DNA from: an uncultured Desulfobacter sp.
GTDB lineage: Bacteria; Desulfobacterota; Desulfobacteria; Desulfobacterales; Desulfobacteraceae
Direction: 5' to 3'
Assembly: GCF_963665355.1 (NCBI RefSeq)
Contig: NZ_OY762229.1
Coordinates: 744,001-808,000, forward strand
Length of the DNA: 64,000 bases
A program made the translations under genes and the position numbers. Below the pieces are notes generated by a model. It ran no database searches. It had not been told where the DNA came from and worked only from the letters and a program-made list of their open reading frames with translations. Below, piece by piece: positions 52,960-61,417 of this stretch; position 1 is the first letter of the stretch, and every line of letters begins with the position of its first letter.

Positions 52960-52987
52960 TTGCCCTTTGGGCCATCTGTCTTAGAAT
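52960..52987 (+). promoter_or_regulatory. Possible gapN promoter
   Basis: TTGCCC, a 16-base spacer and TAGAAT (five of six to TATAAT). The upstream FNR-type box would be centred about 50 bases before the implied start site. The -35 is weak, so this is tentative. Confidence 0.3.
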
Positions 52988-53056
52988 GATGCCCGGAGAT
53001 GTGCAAAAAGAACCACCATCGACCATTAAAAAACATAACAAAATAAGTGAGGCGTC

Positions 53057-54682
53057 ATGAATAATCATCAGAAAATTGTCAGCCTGTTTCCCGCAGAATC
53101 AGACATCCCGGAAGAGTTTCGAATTTCGGAACCCCTGGAGCAGAAAGAATTTCTGGTTAACGGCCAGATCCACCACTGGGATGGTCCGGTGCAGGATGTG
53201 TTTTCACCCGTATGCGTGGCGCTGGACGGCTGTTTTAAAAAAAAGCGCATCGGCAGCTATCCGCTGCTCACGGAAAAAGAGGCACTGGAGGCTTTGGAGG
53301 CAGCCAGCCGGGCCTACGACAGCGGTCGCGGCCACTGGCCGACCCTGGCTGTGGAGGAGCGTATCCGTCATATGGAAAAGTTCGCCTACCTCATGAAGGA
53401 AAAGCGCGGGGAGGTTGTTCGCCTTCTCATGTGGGAAATCGGCAAAAACTTCCAGGATGCCTGCCACGAGTTTGACCGTACCCTGGATTATATCCTGGGC
53501 ACCATTGAAGCGCTCAAGGATCTGGACCGGGCCGGATCGCGGTTCGACATCACCCAGGGGGTGGCCGCCCAGATCCGCCGCGCGCCTCTGGGGGTGGTTT
53601 TGTGCATGGGGCCGTTCAACTATCCCTTGAACGAAACCTTTACCACCCTGATTCCGGCCCTGATCATGGGCAATACCGTGATCTTCAAACCGCCCAAACT
53701 GGGTGTTCTGTTGCACCGGCCCCTGCTTGAGGCCTTTCAAAACGCCTTTCCGCCGGGGGTTATCAATACCGTATACGGCAAAGGATCCAGGGTTGTGGGT
53801 CCGCTGATGGAATCAGGCCGCATTGATGTACTGGCCTTTATTGGTACCAGCCGGGTCGGCGACAGCCTCAAGAAGCAGCATCCCCGGCCCCACCGCCTGC
53901 GCTGTGTGCTGGGGCTGGAAGCCAAAAACCCGGCCATTATTCTGCCGGATGCAAAACTTGATGTGGCGGTTAAGGAGTGCCTTCTGGGCGCCCTGTCATT
54001 CAACGGTCAGCGCTGTACAGCCTTAAAGCTTTTGTTTGTGCATGAATCCATTGCCGAAAAATTTCTGGACATGCTCTGTCAGGAGGTGGAAAAGCTTGAA
54101 CCGGGTCTGCCCTGGCAAAACGGGGTGGGGATCACCCCCCTGCCCGAAGAAAACAAAACAGCCTATCTCCAGGAACTCATCACAGATGCCCGGCAATCGG
54201 GGGCGGCGATCCGCAATAAAAGCGGCGGCCTGGTCAATCAGACCTTCATGTTTCCGGCTGTGCTCTACCCGGTGACCCCGCAGATGCGCGTTTTTAAGGA
54301 GGAGCAGTTCGGCCCTGTGATTCCCGTGGTTCCCTATAAATCCATTGAAGAACCCCTGAGGTATGTCACGGATTCAGAATACGGCCAGCAGATCAGCATC
54401 TTCGGCACAGATCCCGGCCCCATTGCGGAACTCATCGATCCCCTGGTGAATCAGGTCTGCCGGGTCAACATCAACAGCCAGTGCCAGCGCGGTCCGGATA
54501 CATTCCCCTTTACCGGGCGTAAAAATTCCGCCGAAGGGACTCTGTCCATGTCCGACGCCCTGCGGGTTTTTTCCATCCGCACCCTGGTGGCCGGAAAACT
54601 CAACGATCTGAACAAGGAGATCATCTCGACCATTACCCGTGAGCGCAAATCCCGCTTCTTATCCACGAATTTTCTTTTGTGA
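53057..54682 (+). CDS. gapN: NADP-dependent non-phosphorylating glyceraldehyde-3-phosphate dehydrogenase
   Basis: A 541-residue aldehyde dehydrogenase of GapN type, converting glyceraldehyde-3-phosphate directly to 3-phosphoglycerate with NADPH production. Motifs: cofactor region PLGVVLCMGPFNYPLNETF, general base Glu in VLGLEAKNPAIILPDA, catalytic Cys in SFNGQRCTALKLLFVHES, and the GapN-like ending NSQCQRGPDTFPFTGRKNS. The first ~70 residues extend beyond the ALDH core start. GTGAGG lies before the ATG. The gene precedes the coupled ParA/AAA module by 158 bases with no clear terminator. Confidence 0.9.
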   Translation: MNNHQKIVSLFPAESDIPEEFRISEPLEQKEFLVNGQIHHWDGPVQDVFSPVCVALDGCFKKKRIGSYPLLTEKEALEALEAASRAYDSGRGHWPTLAVEERIRHMEKFAYLMKEKRGEVVRLLMWEIGKNFQDACHEFDRTLDYILGTIEALKDLDRAGSRFDITQGVAAQIRRAPLGVVLCMGPFNYPLNETFTTLIPALIMGNTVIFKPPKLGVLLHRPLLEAFQNAFPPGVINTVYGKGSRVVGPLMESGRIDVLAFIGTSRVGDSLKKQHPRPHRLRCVLGLEAKNPAIILPDAKLDVAVKECLLGALSFNGQRCTALKLLFVHESIAEKFLDMLCQEVEKLEPGLPWQNGVGITPLPEENKTAYLQELITDARQSGAAIRNKSGGLVNQTFMFPAVLYPVTPQMRVFKEEQFGPVIPVVPYKSIEEPLRYVTDSEYGQQISIFGTDPGPIAELIDPLVNQVCRVNINSQCQRGPDTFPFTGRKNSAEGTLSMSDALRVFSIRTLVAGKLNDLNKEIISTITRERKSRFLSTNFLL

Positions 54683-54840
54683 ATCCTTGATTTGCGGCAC
54701 TTATGTCCAGTCGAAATAAAACGGGAGATTTATCGGGGGGCGGGGCCTATAGAACTTGGGCTTATTCGGTACAAATTGTTTGATCTTGGCAATTTATCAA
54801 TGTAATTGTGGGGAACTAAAATACGGTATGGAATAGGGAA

Positions 54841-55161
54841 ATGAAGATGCAAAGATATACTGATCACGAACTGGAAGCTCTGCTAAATGATACGGAGTCC
54901 GACCTTGCAGAACGAAAGAAATCATTCAAGGGAGATACGCCAAAGAAAGGCCGTCAGGCCGTTTGCGCGTTTGCCAATGACTTGCCAAATCACAACAAAC
55001 CGGGTGTGCTTTTCATAGGGACCTGGGATGATGGAAATCCTTCCAATGAACCCATTACCGATGAATTGCTGCGCGCTTTAGCCGACATTAAAACGGATGG
55101 CAATATTTTGCCGCTCCCTGTCCTGTCTGTGGAAAAACGCATTTTAAAAGGTAAGCCATGA
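54841..55161 (+). CDS. AlbA_2/Schlafen-type DNA-binding domain fragment
   Basis: 106 residues matching only the first part of AlbA_2/SLFN-like proteins (AERKKSFKGDTPKKGRQAVC, FANDLPNHNKPGVLFIG, ITDELLRALADIKTDGNILP). The family normally runs further, through an arginine-rich segment and more domains; here it stops after VEKRILKGKP. ATGA overlap with the ParA-like gene couples the two. The second ATG (54847) is better spaced from AGGG and may be the real start. It may be a decayed protein or a minimal DNA/RNA-binding subunit of the module; I cannot tell. Confidence 0.72.
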   Translation: MKMQRYTDHELEALLNDTESDLAERKKSFKGDTPKKGRQAVCAFANDLPNHNKPGVLFIGTWDDGNPSNEPITDELLRALADIKTDGNILPLPVLSVEKRILKGKP

Positions 55162-56174
55162 AACAGCCGGTATTGACATTTTTCAATAACAAAGGCGGGG
55201 TAGGAAAAACTTCCCTTATTTATCATCTGGCCTGGATGTATGCCGCCCTTCGAAAACGGGTGGTCATTGTCGATCTTGATCCACAGGCCAATTTAACAGC
55301 GATATTCCTTGATGAGGACAGGATTGAAGAAATCTGGGACAAACAAAAAACAGGCTCGACGATATTTCAATGCGTCAGGCCCCTGACAGGTGTCGGCGAC
55401 ATTGCAGAGCCGGTTCTGAGGAATGTGGCAACCGACCTTTATCTGCTCCCCGGAGATGTCAGCCTCTCCGGATATGAAGATGCGTTGTCCGCTGAGTGGC
55501 CTAACAGCATGGGGGATAACAATCTTTACCGGCCAATGCGTATTTTAAGTTCGTTCTGGCAGGTCATGCAGATGGCGGCAGCAAAAGTTCAGGCAGACAT
55601 CATTCTGGTCGATATCGGTCCGAACCTGGGGGCGATCAACCGATCGGTTCTTGTAGCGACAGACTATGTGGTGATTCCTCTCGGGGCGGATCTTTTCTCC
55701 CTGCAAGGTTTAAAAAACCTTGGGCCTACCCTGAGAAGCTGGCAGAGCTTATGGAAAAAGAGGCTGGACAACTGGGAAACCTGCCCCGAAAAAAGCAGCT
55801 ATCCGGATTTTCACCTCCCCCAGGGCAAAATGCAAACCATCGGGTACCTTTGCCAGCAACACAGTGTACGGTTTGACAGACCGGTGAAGGCTTATGACAA
55901 ATGGGTAAACCGCATTCCCAATGTCTACCGTGATGCGGTCCTTAACCAGGCGTCAAACACGACCGTCAAGCAGAAAGATGATCCATATTGCCTGGCCACA
56001 ATCAAACACTACCGCAGTTTAATTCCCATGGCCCAGGAGCATCGTAAACCGATATTTAACCTGACATCAGCGGATGGTGCCATCGGTAGTCATGCGAATG
56101 CTGTCCAAGATGCCAGAAAAGATTTTAAGAATCTTGCATCAATAATTGCAGGAAAGATAGGATTGCAACTATGA
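55158..56174 (+). CDS. ParA-like P-loop ATPase of a phage-defence/mobile-type module
   Basis: A 338-residue MinD/ParA-superfamily ATPase. Deviant Walker A is NNKGGVGKTSLIYHLAWMYA, the switch region VVIVDLDPQANLTAIF, and Walker B IILVDIGPNLGAINRSVLVA with YVVIPLGADLFSLQGLKNLG. The second half (LCQQHSVRFDRPVKAYDKW, CLATIKHYRSLIPMAQEHRK) is conserved in a chromosomal ParA subgroup that is not tied to ParB or to plasmid partition; no parB or parS site is seen here. Its 3' end overlaps the next mini-ORF (ATGA). Role unknown; a nucleotide-dependent regulator of the coupled ATPase/TOPRIM pair is one possibility. Confidence 0.85.
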   Translation: MKQPVLTFFNNKGGVGKTSLIYHLAWMYAALRKRVVIVDLDPQANLTAIFLDEDRIEEIWDKQKTGSTIFQCVRPLTGVGDIAEPVLRNVATDLYLLPGDVSLSGYEDALSAEWPNSMGDNNLYRPMRILSSFWQVMQMAAAKVQADIILVDIGPNLGAINRSVLVATDYVVIPLGADLFSLQGLKNLGPTLRSWQSLWKKRLDNWETCPEKSSYPDFHLPQGKMQTIGYLCQQHSVRFDRPVKAYDKWVNRIPNVYRDAVLNQASNTTVKQKDDPYCLATIKHYRSLIPMAQEHRKPIFNLTSADGAIGSHANAVQDARKDFKNLASIIAGKIGLQL

Positions 56175-56266
56175 GTCAAAAAAGGGGGTTTGACTCGATC
56201 CTGGAAGAAGGTCCCAAGCTGCTCATGTGGTACGACCAGGCGGTGACAAAAACGGGAGGAGAATAA
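56171..56266 (+). CDS. 31-residue mini-protein between ParA-like and AAA genes
   Basis: The frame is MSQKRGFDSILEEGPKLLMW then YDQAVTKTGGE and a stop. It starts in an ATGA overlap with the ParA-like gene and ends in a TAATG overlap with the AAA gene, whose ribosome-binding site (GGGAGGAG) lies at its 3' end. It could be a real small protein, or mainly a coupling leader. A short ORF following this ParA type seems to recur in other genomes as far as I recall, which would favour a real product. Confidence 0.5.
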   Translation: MSQKRGFDSILEEGPKLLMWYDQAVTKTGGE

Positions 56267-57504
56267 TGGCTCTTATAGAAGGATTACGGATTCAGAATTA
56301 CCGCTCATTACGTGATATTTCAATGGGCAGAATCGGTACAGATTCAACATTGCGCAGTGCGGATCCGCTGTCACCCTTAACCGTAGTTATTGGTAAAAAC
56401 GGTGTCGGTAAAAGCTCAATTTTCGATGCATTTGGTTTTCTTGCGGATTGTATGGAAACAGATCTGGAAACAGCCTGCAATGCCAGGAACCGTGGAGGAT
56501 ATGACAAACTCATTTCTTCCGGCATTGATCAATCGATTACAATAACAATTTATTATCGTGAATCGAAAAACGATCGCCCCATCACATATGAAGTGAGTGT
56601 TGCTAAAGAAGAGAAAACAGAATTGCCCATCGTCCTCAGTGAGCGTTTAAGACAACGTGCAAAAAGCAGCGGGGGATCAGGAAGGCCGAGGTCTTTTCTG
56701 AATCTTGAAAAAGGAAAAGGCTCGGTTTATGTCGGTGACGATGCGCTTGAAGGGGATGAGGCATCAAAGCGGATTGTTGAATTTGATCCTCATAAACTGG
56801 CCATTGTCTCCCTTGCAGAGCAATTTTCAGAAAACCCGCGCATCGCTCAATTTAAAAAATTCATTCAAAGTTGGTATCTGAGCTATTTCACGCCGGATTC
56901 AGCAAGAAAAATTCCCCAGGCCGGCGTGCAAAAACACCTGAACCTTCATGGCGATAATATCGGTAATGTTGTCCAGTATATGGAGCGAAATCATCCTATT
57001 GTTTTTAAACGAATTCTTGAAGAAATATCAAAAAAAATACCTGGTATCGGCACCATAGAGCCATACAGAGACAGAATCACCAACAACCTTTATCTTCTTT
57101 TCAAGGATAAAGGCTTTGCCAAACCATTTACCCAGCAGCAAATGTCCGACGGAACATTAAAGATGTTCAGCTACTTGCTGTTGCTGAATGACCAGGAACC
57201 AGCCCCATTTATCTGTATAGAAGAGCCGGAAAACGGATTGTATCATAAATTATTGGAGACTCTGGCCCGTGAGTTCAGAGGGCACGCCACAGGCAGAAAA
57301 GGTGCTTCACAAATATTCATAACCACACACCAGCCATATTTTGTAGATGCTCTGGAACCGCACGAAGTATGGATCCTGGAAAAAGGGCAGGACGGATTTT
57401 CCACTATACGCAGGGCAAGTGACGATTCAATCGTAAAAAATATGGTTGCTGAAGGCTTGCCGTTAGGCGGACTTTGGTACAGTGATTATCTGGACGCGAG
57501 GTGA
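56266..57504 (+). CDS. AAA_21/ABC-type ATPase (RecF/OLD-like)
   Basis: 412 residues from ATG 56266 (GGGAGGAG upstream; an earlier in-frame ATG at 56227 falls inside the mini-ORF). MALIEGLRIQNYRSLRDI is the usual RecF/SMC-like start. Walker A is VVIGKNGVGKSSIFDAFGFL, the ABC signature QQMSDGTLKMFSYLLLL, Walker B PFICIEEPENGLYHKLLETL, and the H-loop FITTHQPYFVDAL. Residues about 130-260 form the variable insert. Such ATPases pair with TOPRIM nucleases in OLD- and PARIS-like defence systems; the next gene is such a partner. Confidence 0.87.
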   Translation: MALIEGLRIQNYRSLRDISMGRIGTDSTLRSADPLSPLTVVIGKNGVGKSSIFDAFGFLADCMETDLETACNARNRGGYDKLISSGIDQSITITIYYRESKNDRPITYEVSVAKEEKTELPIVLSERLRQRAKSSGGSGRPRSFLNLEKGKGSVYVGDDALEGDEASKRIVEFDPHKLAIVSLAEQFSENPRIAQFKKFIQSWYLSYFTPDSARKIPQAGVQKHLNLHGDNIGNVVQYMERNHPIVFKRILEEISKKIPGIGTIEPYRDRITNNLYLLFKDKGFAKPFTQQQMSDGTLKMFSYLLLLNDQEPAPFICIEEPENGLYHKLLETLAREFRGHATGRKGASQIFITTHQPYFVDALEPHEVWILEKGQDGFSTIRRASDDSIVKNMVAEGLPLGGLWYSDYLDAR

Positions 57505-57508
57505 TCTG

Positions 57509-58171
57509 ATGCATTTAGAGATCCTCGTTGAAGACCAGTCCGGCAAAAAAGCCCTCGATATTCTTGTCCCCAAAATCATCGGGAATGACCATACGTTCAA
57601 TGTTCACCCTTATAAAGGCATAGGCCGCATTCCGAAGAACCTTGGTGGCAAGGCGGATGTCAGCAAACGCATTCTGCTTGATCAGCTCCCGAAGCCCCTC
57701 CGTGGATACGGGAACACTTTTGCTAATTATCCAGCCGGGTATCCGGCTGCCGTCATTCTTGTCTGCGATCTTGATGACAAGTGTCTCAAAACATTTCGCC
57801 AAGAGCTTTTAGCTATTTTGAATGTCTGCAACCCCAAACCTGAGACCCGTTTTTGCATCTGCATTGAAGAAGGTGAGGCCTGGTTTCTTGGCGACATTCC
57901 GGCGATCAGATCAGCTTATCCAAAAGCCAAACACGCTGTCTTGAATGCATACGTAAATGATTCCATTTGCGGCACCTGGGAGCGCTTGGCAGATGCCGTA
58001 TATAAAGGTGGTTCAACCGCACTTTCAGCAAAAGGCTGGCAATCTGTCGGTGCTGAGAAATCGCAGTGGGCTGAAAAGATTTCCCCGTACATGGATGTAA
58101 CAAATAATGCTTCCCCAAGTTTTGCTTATTTCCGGCAAAAGTTGCTTGAACTCTCTGGATCAACGAAATGA
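57509..58171 (+). CDS. TOPRIM-like protein (DUF4276-like) paired with the AAA ATPase
   Basis: 220 residues from ATG 57509, four bases after the ATPase stop, with AGGTGA upstream. The conserved Glu near the N-terminus (LEILVEDQSGKKALDILVPK) and a DxD motif (AVILVCDLDDKCLKTF) match the acidic layout of TOPRIM nuclease/DUF4276 proteins. CICIEEGEAWFLGDIPAI is a further conserved stretch. Predicted metal-dependent nuclease or nucleotide enzyme. Its end overlaps the acvB remnant (ATGA). Confidence 0.78.
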   Translation: MHLEILVEDQSGKKALDILVPKIIGNDHTFNVHPYKGIGRIPKNLGGKADVSKRILLDQLPKPLRGYGNTFANYPAGYPAAVILVCDLDDKCLKTFRQELLAILNVCNPKPETRFCICIEEGEAWFLGDIPAIRSAYPKAKHAVLNAYVNDSICGTWERLADAVYKGGSTALSAKGWQSVGAEKSQWAEKISPYMDVTNNASPSFAYFRQKLLELSGSTK

Positions 58172-58626
58172 GTACAGGGCTTTCAAAAAAGGGATTCTCT
58201 GTGGCCTGTCTTAACTCACTGGCCTATTTCTGGTCCAAGAAAACGCCGGGAACGGCCGCCCGGGATCTGGATCGCATCATCAACCACTATCTGACCCGCT
58301 GGGACAAAAACAAGGTGTGGCTGACCGGTGTGGCCCTGATCAGCCCCAGCCTCCATTCCGATTTCGAGATCTCGATCAGTTCCTGGCGGGGAAATTCAAA
58401 GCGGGAGCCTAAGTATCCGTTGCTTCCGGAACTGACCAAATCCGAGGCCTATCCCGTATTGTGCCTGGCCGGAGATGATGATGATGATGACTGCCTTTGC
58501 AAGAATCTCAACCTTACAGGGGTAAAATCAGTCTTGCTTCCGGGAGGACACCATCTGGGCGGAGATTATGACAGACTCGTTGACACCCTTGTTCTGGGCC
58601 TTGAAAAGCAAAGAGGTAAGCTATGA
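58168..58626 (+). pseudogene. Remnant of acvB/virJ (lysyl-phosphatidylglycerol hydrolase family), lacking nucleophile
   Basis: The reading frame (152 codons) is homologous to the C-terminal AcvB/VirJ domain: LSKKGFSVACLNSLAYFWSK, then ARDLDRIINHYLTRW, VALISPSLHSDFEIS, and LPGGHHLGGDYDRL with the catalytic-type His. Two parts are missing. The N-terminal half with signal peptide and oxyanion-hole segment is absent. An internal in-frame stretch of ~35 residues is also gone: KVWLTG jumps directly to VALISPS, losing the GYSFGAD nucleophile elbow. The frame is still open and overlaps mprF (ATGA), but the product should be catalytically dead and cytoplasmic. A GAT repeat (about 58475-58490) makes a poly-Asp run. 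Confidence 0.75.
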
Positions 58627-61181
58627 AAAACACAATAAAACCTTTCCTTGGTTTGACACTCAGCCTGGCACTGTTCGCAGGCGCCGCATTTCTGATGCAC
58701 AGGGAGCTTTCTGTGTATCATTTCAACGAGGTGATTGCCACTTTTCGAAGTATTCCTTTGGAAATCCGGTTTTCCGCCTTTTTTTTAACCTTTATCAGTT
58801 ACGCTGTCCTGACGGGCTATGACACCCTTGGGCTGAAATATATTCATAATACTTTGCCCTACCCGAAAATCGCCCTGGCCTCCTTCACCGGTTATGCCTT
58901 CAGCAACAACATCGGACTGTCAATGATAGCAGGCGCTTCGGTGCGGTACAGACTGTATACGGCATGGGGGCTTTCAAGTTTCGATATCGCAAAGGTGGTG
59001 GGATTCTGTGCCGTCACCACATGGTTGGGTTTTTCTCTTTTGAACGGCCTGGCCCTTGTGGCCCACCCCGGACTTCTGGGTGCCGCTGTTCACATCACGC
59101 CATGGCTGATCCGGCTTCTGGGCCTGTGCTTTATAATTATAGTCGCAGGGTACCTGGCTTTTTCCCTGGGTGGAAAGAAGATGTTTTCTCTTCGGGGTCG
59201 TGAAATCCGCGTGCCTGACACTTTTATCGCCTTTTCCCAGGTCGTGCTGGGTGTTCTGGACTGGACCCTGGCCGGCATGGTTCTCTATCTGCTGCTGTCC
59301 CATTTTGCCGATCTGTCCCTTCCGGGGTTCCTGACGGTCTACCTGGTCTCACAATTGGCGGCTCTGTTCAGCCAGGTGCCGGGCGGACTGGGTGTATTTG
59401 AATCACTCATGGTCATGTCCCTGTCTGCACAGATTCCGGCGCCCCACATCCTGGGGGCTCTGATTGCTTTCCGGGTGATTTACTACTGGATTCCCCTGGG
59501 GATTGCGGCTCTTCTTCTGGGAGGCCAGGAGCTGCTTCGCGGAAAAAAACACACCACAAAACTGATATCCCTGTTCGACCGCTGGGTATCCCCCATGATA
59601 CCCAGTGTATTGGGATTCACGGTGCTCCTCGGGGGAGCCATCCTGCTGTTTTCCGGGGCGACACCGGGCCTGGAGCCACGGATTGAGCACCTGAAGGAAT
59701 TTTTCCCCCTGCCTTTCATCGAAGTCTCCCATTTTCTGGGAAGCATTGCAGGGATGGGCCTTCTTCTGCTTGGACGGGGCCTTCAGCGGCGTCTTGACGC
59801 GGCATATATACTCAGTGTAATTCTGCTTTTCCTGGGCATTGCGGCCTCCCTGGTCAAAGGGTTTGACTATGAAGAAGCTGCTGCACTTGCCGTAATTCTG
59901 GCAGCCCTGCTGCCCAGCCGCAGGCATTTTTACAGAAAAGCATCCCTGTTCAGCCAGAAATTCAGCCCGGGATGGACCACGGCTCTTTTGATTATCCTTG
60001 TATCATCCACCTGGCTGGGATTTTACGCCTACCGCCATGTTGAATATGCAGACGCCCTGTGGTGGCAGTTTACCTTTAAAGGAAATGCGGCCCGTTTCCT
60101 GCGGGCCACCCTGGGCGTGTCGGTCATGGGGCTGTTTTTCGCCCTGGCCCGTCTGATGAAACCCGGTATGCCCAAGGCCCGGTTTCCCAATGACGATGAG
60201 TTAAAAACAGACATCCTGCCCATCGTGCGCCGGTCGGAAAGCGCCACGGCAAATCTGGCCCTTCTGGGCGACAAAATGATTCACATGAACCAGAACAAAA
60301 ACGCCTTTATCATGTACGGCGTTGAAGGAAAAAGCTGGGTCTCCATGGGTGATCCCGTGGGGCCGGTGACGACCTGGCCGGATCTGATCTGGCGGTTCCG
60401 GGAATTGGTTGATCAGGCCGGCGGATGGCCCGTGTTTTATCAGATAAGCCATGAATGGCTCCATATGTACCTGGATATGGGATTTACCATGGTTAAGCTC
60501 GGTGAAGAAGCCCGGGTTCCCCTTGAAACCTTCAATATTGACGGCCATTCCCGGAAAAATTTAAGAAGCTGCAAAAACAAATTTGAAAAAACGGGATACG
60601 TGTTCACCGTTCTTGAGCCGGATCAGGTCCGGCTTCGCATGGAAGAGCTCAAGGCCGTTTCCGATGCCTGGCTTGAGATAAAAAGCGGTAGGGAAAAGGG
60701 ATTTTCCCTGGGTTTTTTCAGTCCGGATTATCTATCCATGAACCCCGTGGCCATTGTGGAAAAGGACGGAAAGATCGAAGCCTTTGCCAATCTGTGGCAA
60801 AATGCCGGAAAGCAGGAACTCTCGGTGGATCTCATGCGGTTTACACCCGGTGCACCCAACGGTACCATGGATTACCTGTTCACGGCGATCATGCTCTGGG
60901 GCAGACAGGCCGGCTATGCCTGGTTCAACCTGGGCATGGCGCCTTTTTCCGGCATTGAGGCCTCCCATGTGGCACCGTTCTGGAACAGACTGGGCGCCTT
61001 TGTGTTCAACCATGGGGAGACGGTGTACAATTTCCATGGATTGCGGCAATACAAGGAAAAATTCGACCCGGTCTGGTCGCCACGCTACCTTGCGGCACCG
61101 GGGGGATTGGCCATGCCGGTGGTTTTTACCAATCTTGCGTCACTTATTTCAGGCGGTGTCAAAGGACTGCTTCTGCACTAA
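58623..61181 (+). CDS. mprF: Bifunctional lysyl-phosphatidylglycerol synthase/flippase MprF
   Basis: An 852-residue membrane protein. The N-terminal flippase part (about 1-500) has roughly 12-14 helices (SNNIGLSMIAGASVRYRLYT, GLGVFESLMVMSL). The C-terminal DUF2156 GNAT-like synthase domain (about 530-850) transfers an aminoacyl group from tRNA to phosphatidylglycerol (FIMYGVEGKSWVSMGDPVGP, FANLWQNAGKQELSVDLMRF, YAWFNLGMAPFSGIEASHV). It lowers negative surface charge and gives peptide and acid resistance. In alphaproteobacteria lpiA/mprF is paired with acvB, as here with the remnant upstream. Confidence 0.92.
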   Translation: MKNTIKPFLGLTLSLALFAGAAFLMHRELSVYHFNEVIATFRSIPLEIRFSAFFLTFISYAVLTGYDTLGLKYIHNTLPYPKIALASFTGYAFSNNIGLSMIAGASVRYRLYTAWGLSSFDIAKVVGFCAVTTWLGFSLLNGLALVAHPGLLGAAVHITPWLIRLLGLCFIIIVAGYLAFSLGGKKMFSLRGREIRVPDTFIAFSQVVLGVLDWTLAGMVLYLLLSHFADLSLPGFLTVYLVSQLAALFSQVPGGLGVFESLMVMSLSAQIPAPHILGALIAFRVIYYWIPLGIAALLLGGQELLRGKKHTTKLISLFDRWVSPMIPSVLGFTVLLGGAILLFSGATPGLEPRIEHLKEFFPLPFIEVSHFLGSIAGMGLLLLGRGLQRRLDAAYILSVILLFLGIAASLVKGFDYEEAAALAVILAALLPSRRHFYRKASLFSQKFSPGWTTALLIILVSSTWLGFYAYRHVEYADALWWQFTFKGNAARFLRATLGVSVMGLFFALARLMKPGMPKARFPNDDELKTDILPIVRRSESATANLALLGDKMIHMNQNKNAFIMYGVEGKSWVSMGDPVGPVTTWPDLIWRFRELVDQAGGWPVFYQISHEWLHMYLDMGFTMVKLGEEARVPLETFNIDGHSRKNLRSCKNKFEKTGYVFTVLEPDQVRLRMEELKAVSDAWLEIKSGREKGFSLGFFSPDYLSMNPVAIVEKDGKIEAFANLWQNAGKQELSVDLMRFTPGAPNGTMDYLFTAIMLWGRQAGYAWFNLGMAPFSGIEASHVAPFWNRLGAFVFNHGETVYNFHGLRQYKEKFDPVWSPRYLAAPGGLAMPVVFTNLASLISGGVKGLLLH

Positions 61182-61184
61182 ACA

Positions 61185-61204
61185 ACCCGGACCGGGTATT
61201 TTTA
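61185..61204 (+). terminator. Probable terminator after mprF
   Basis: ACCCG-GAC-CGGGT hairpin three bases after the mprF stop, followed by ATTTTTATT. The short stem makes it moderate in strength. Confidence 0.5.
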
Positions 61205-61264
61205 TTCATACCCGCCAGGGTATTGCAAGGCGGTCAATTTATAATCATTCATAAGGACGTTATT

Positions 61265-61390
61265 ATGATCTAACCGGGGGTAAATGATTACAAAAGCAAC
61301 CTGGCACTGCCCTGGGGATGGGAACGCGATATCATACTTTTTACCCAAGGAAAAAAGGTTTCCCTGATACAGGAAGATGTATTATCTTGA
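61265..61390 (+). pseudogene. Possible broken short gene with stop at codon 3
   Basis: AAGGA and ATG ATC TAA are followed in the same frame by 38 open codons (PGVNDYKSNLALPWGWERDI, then FTQGKKVSLIQEDVLS) to TGA at 61388. The good ribosome-binding site and in-frame continuation look like a small gene inactivated by a nonsense change. I do not recognise the family. It may be chance. Confidence 0.25.
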
Positions 61391-61417
61391 AAAAACAAAA
61401 TTAATTACGGGACATTT

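Noticed and set aside
55158-56174. Plasmid-type partition locus based on the ParA-like gene
   Set aside because: There is no ParB gene, no parS-like repeats and no replication gene nearby, and the protein's second half resembles a chromosomal ParA subgroup.
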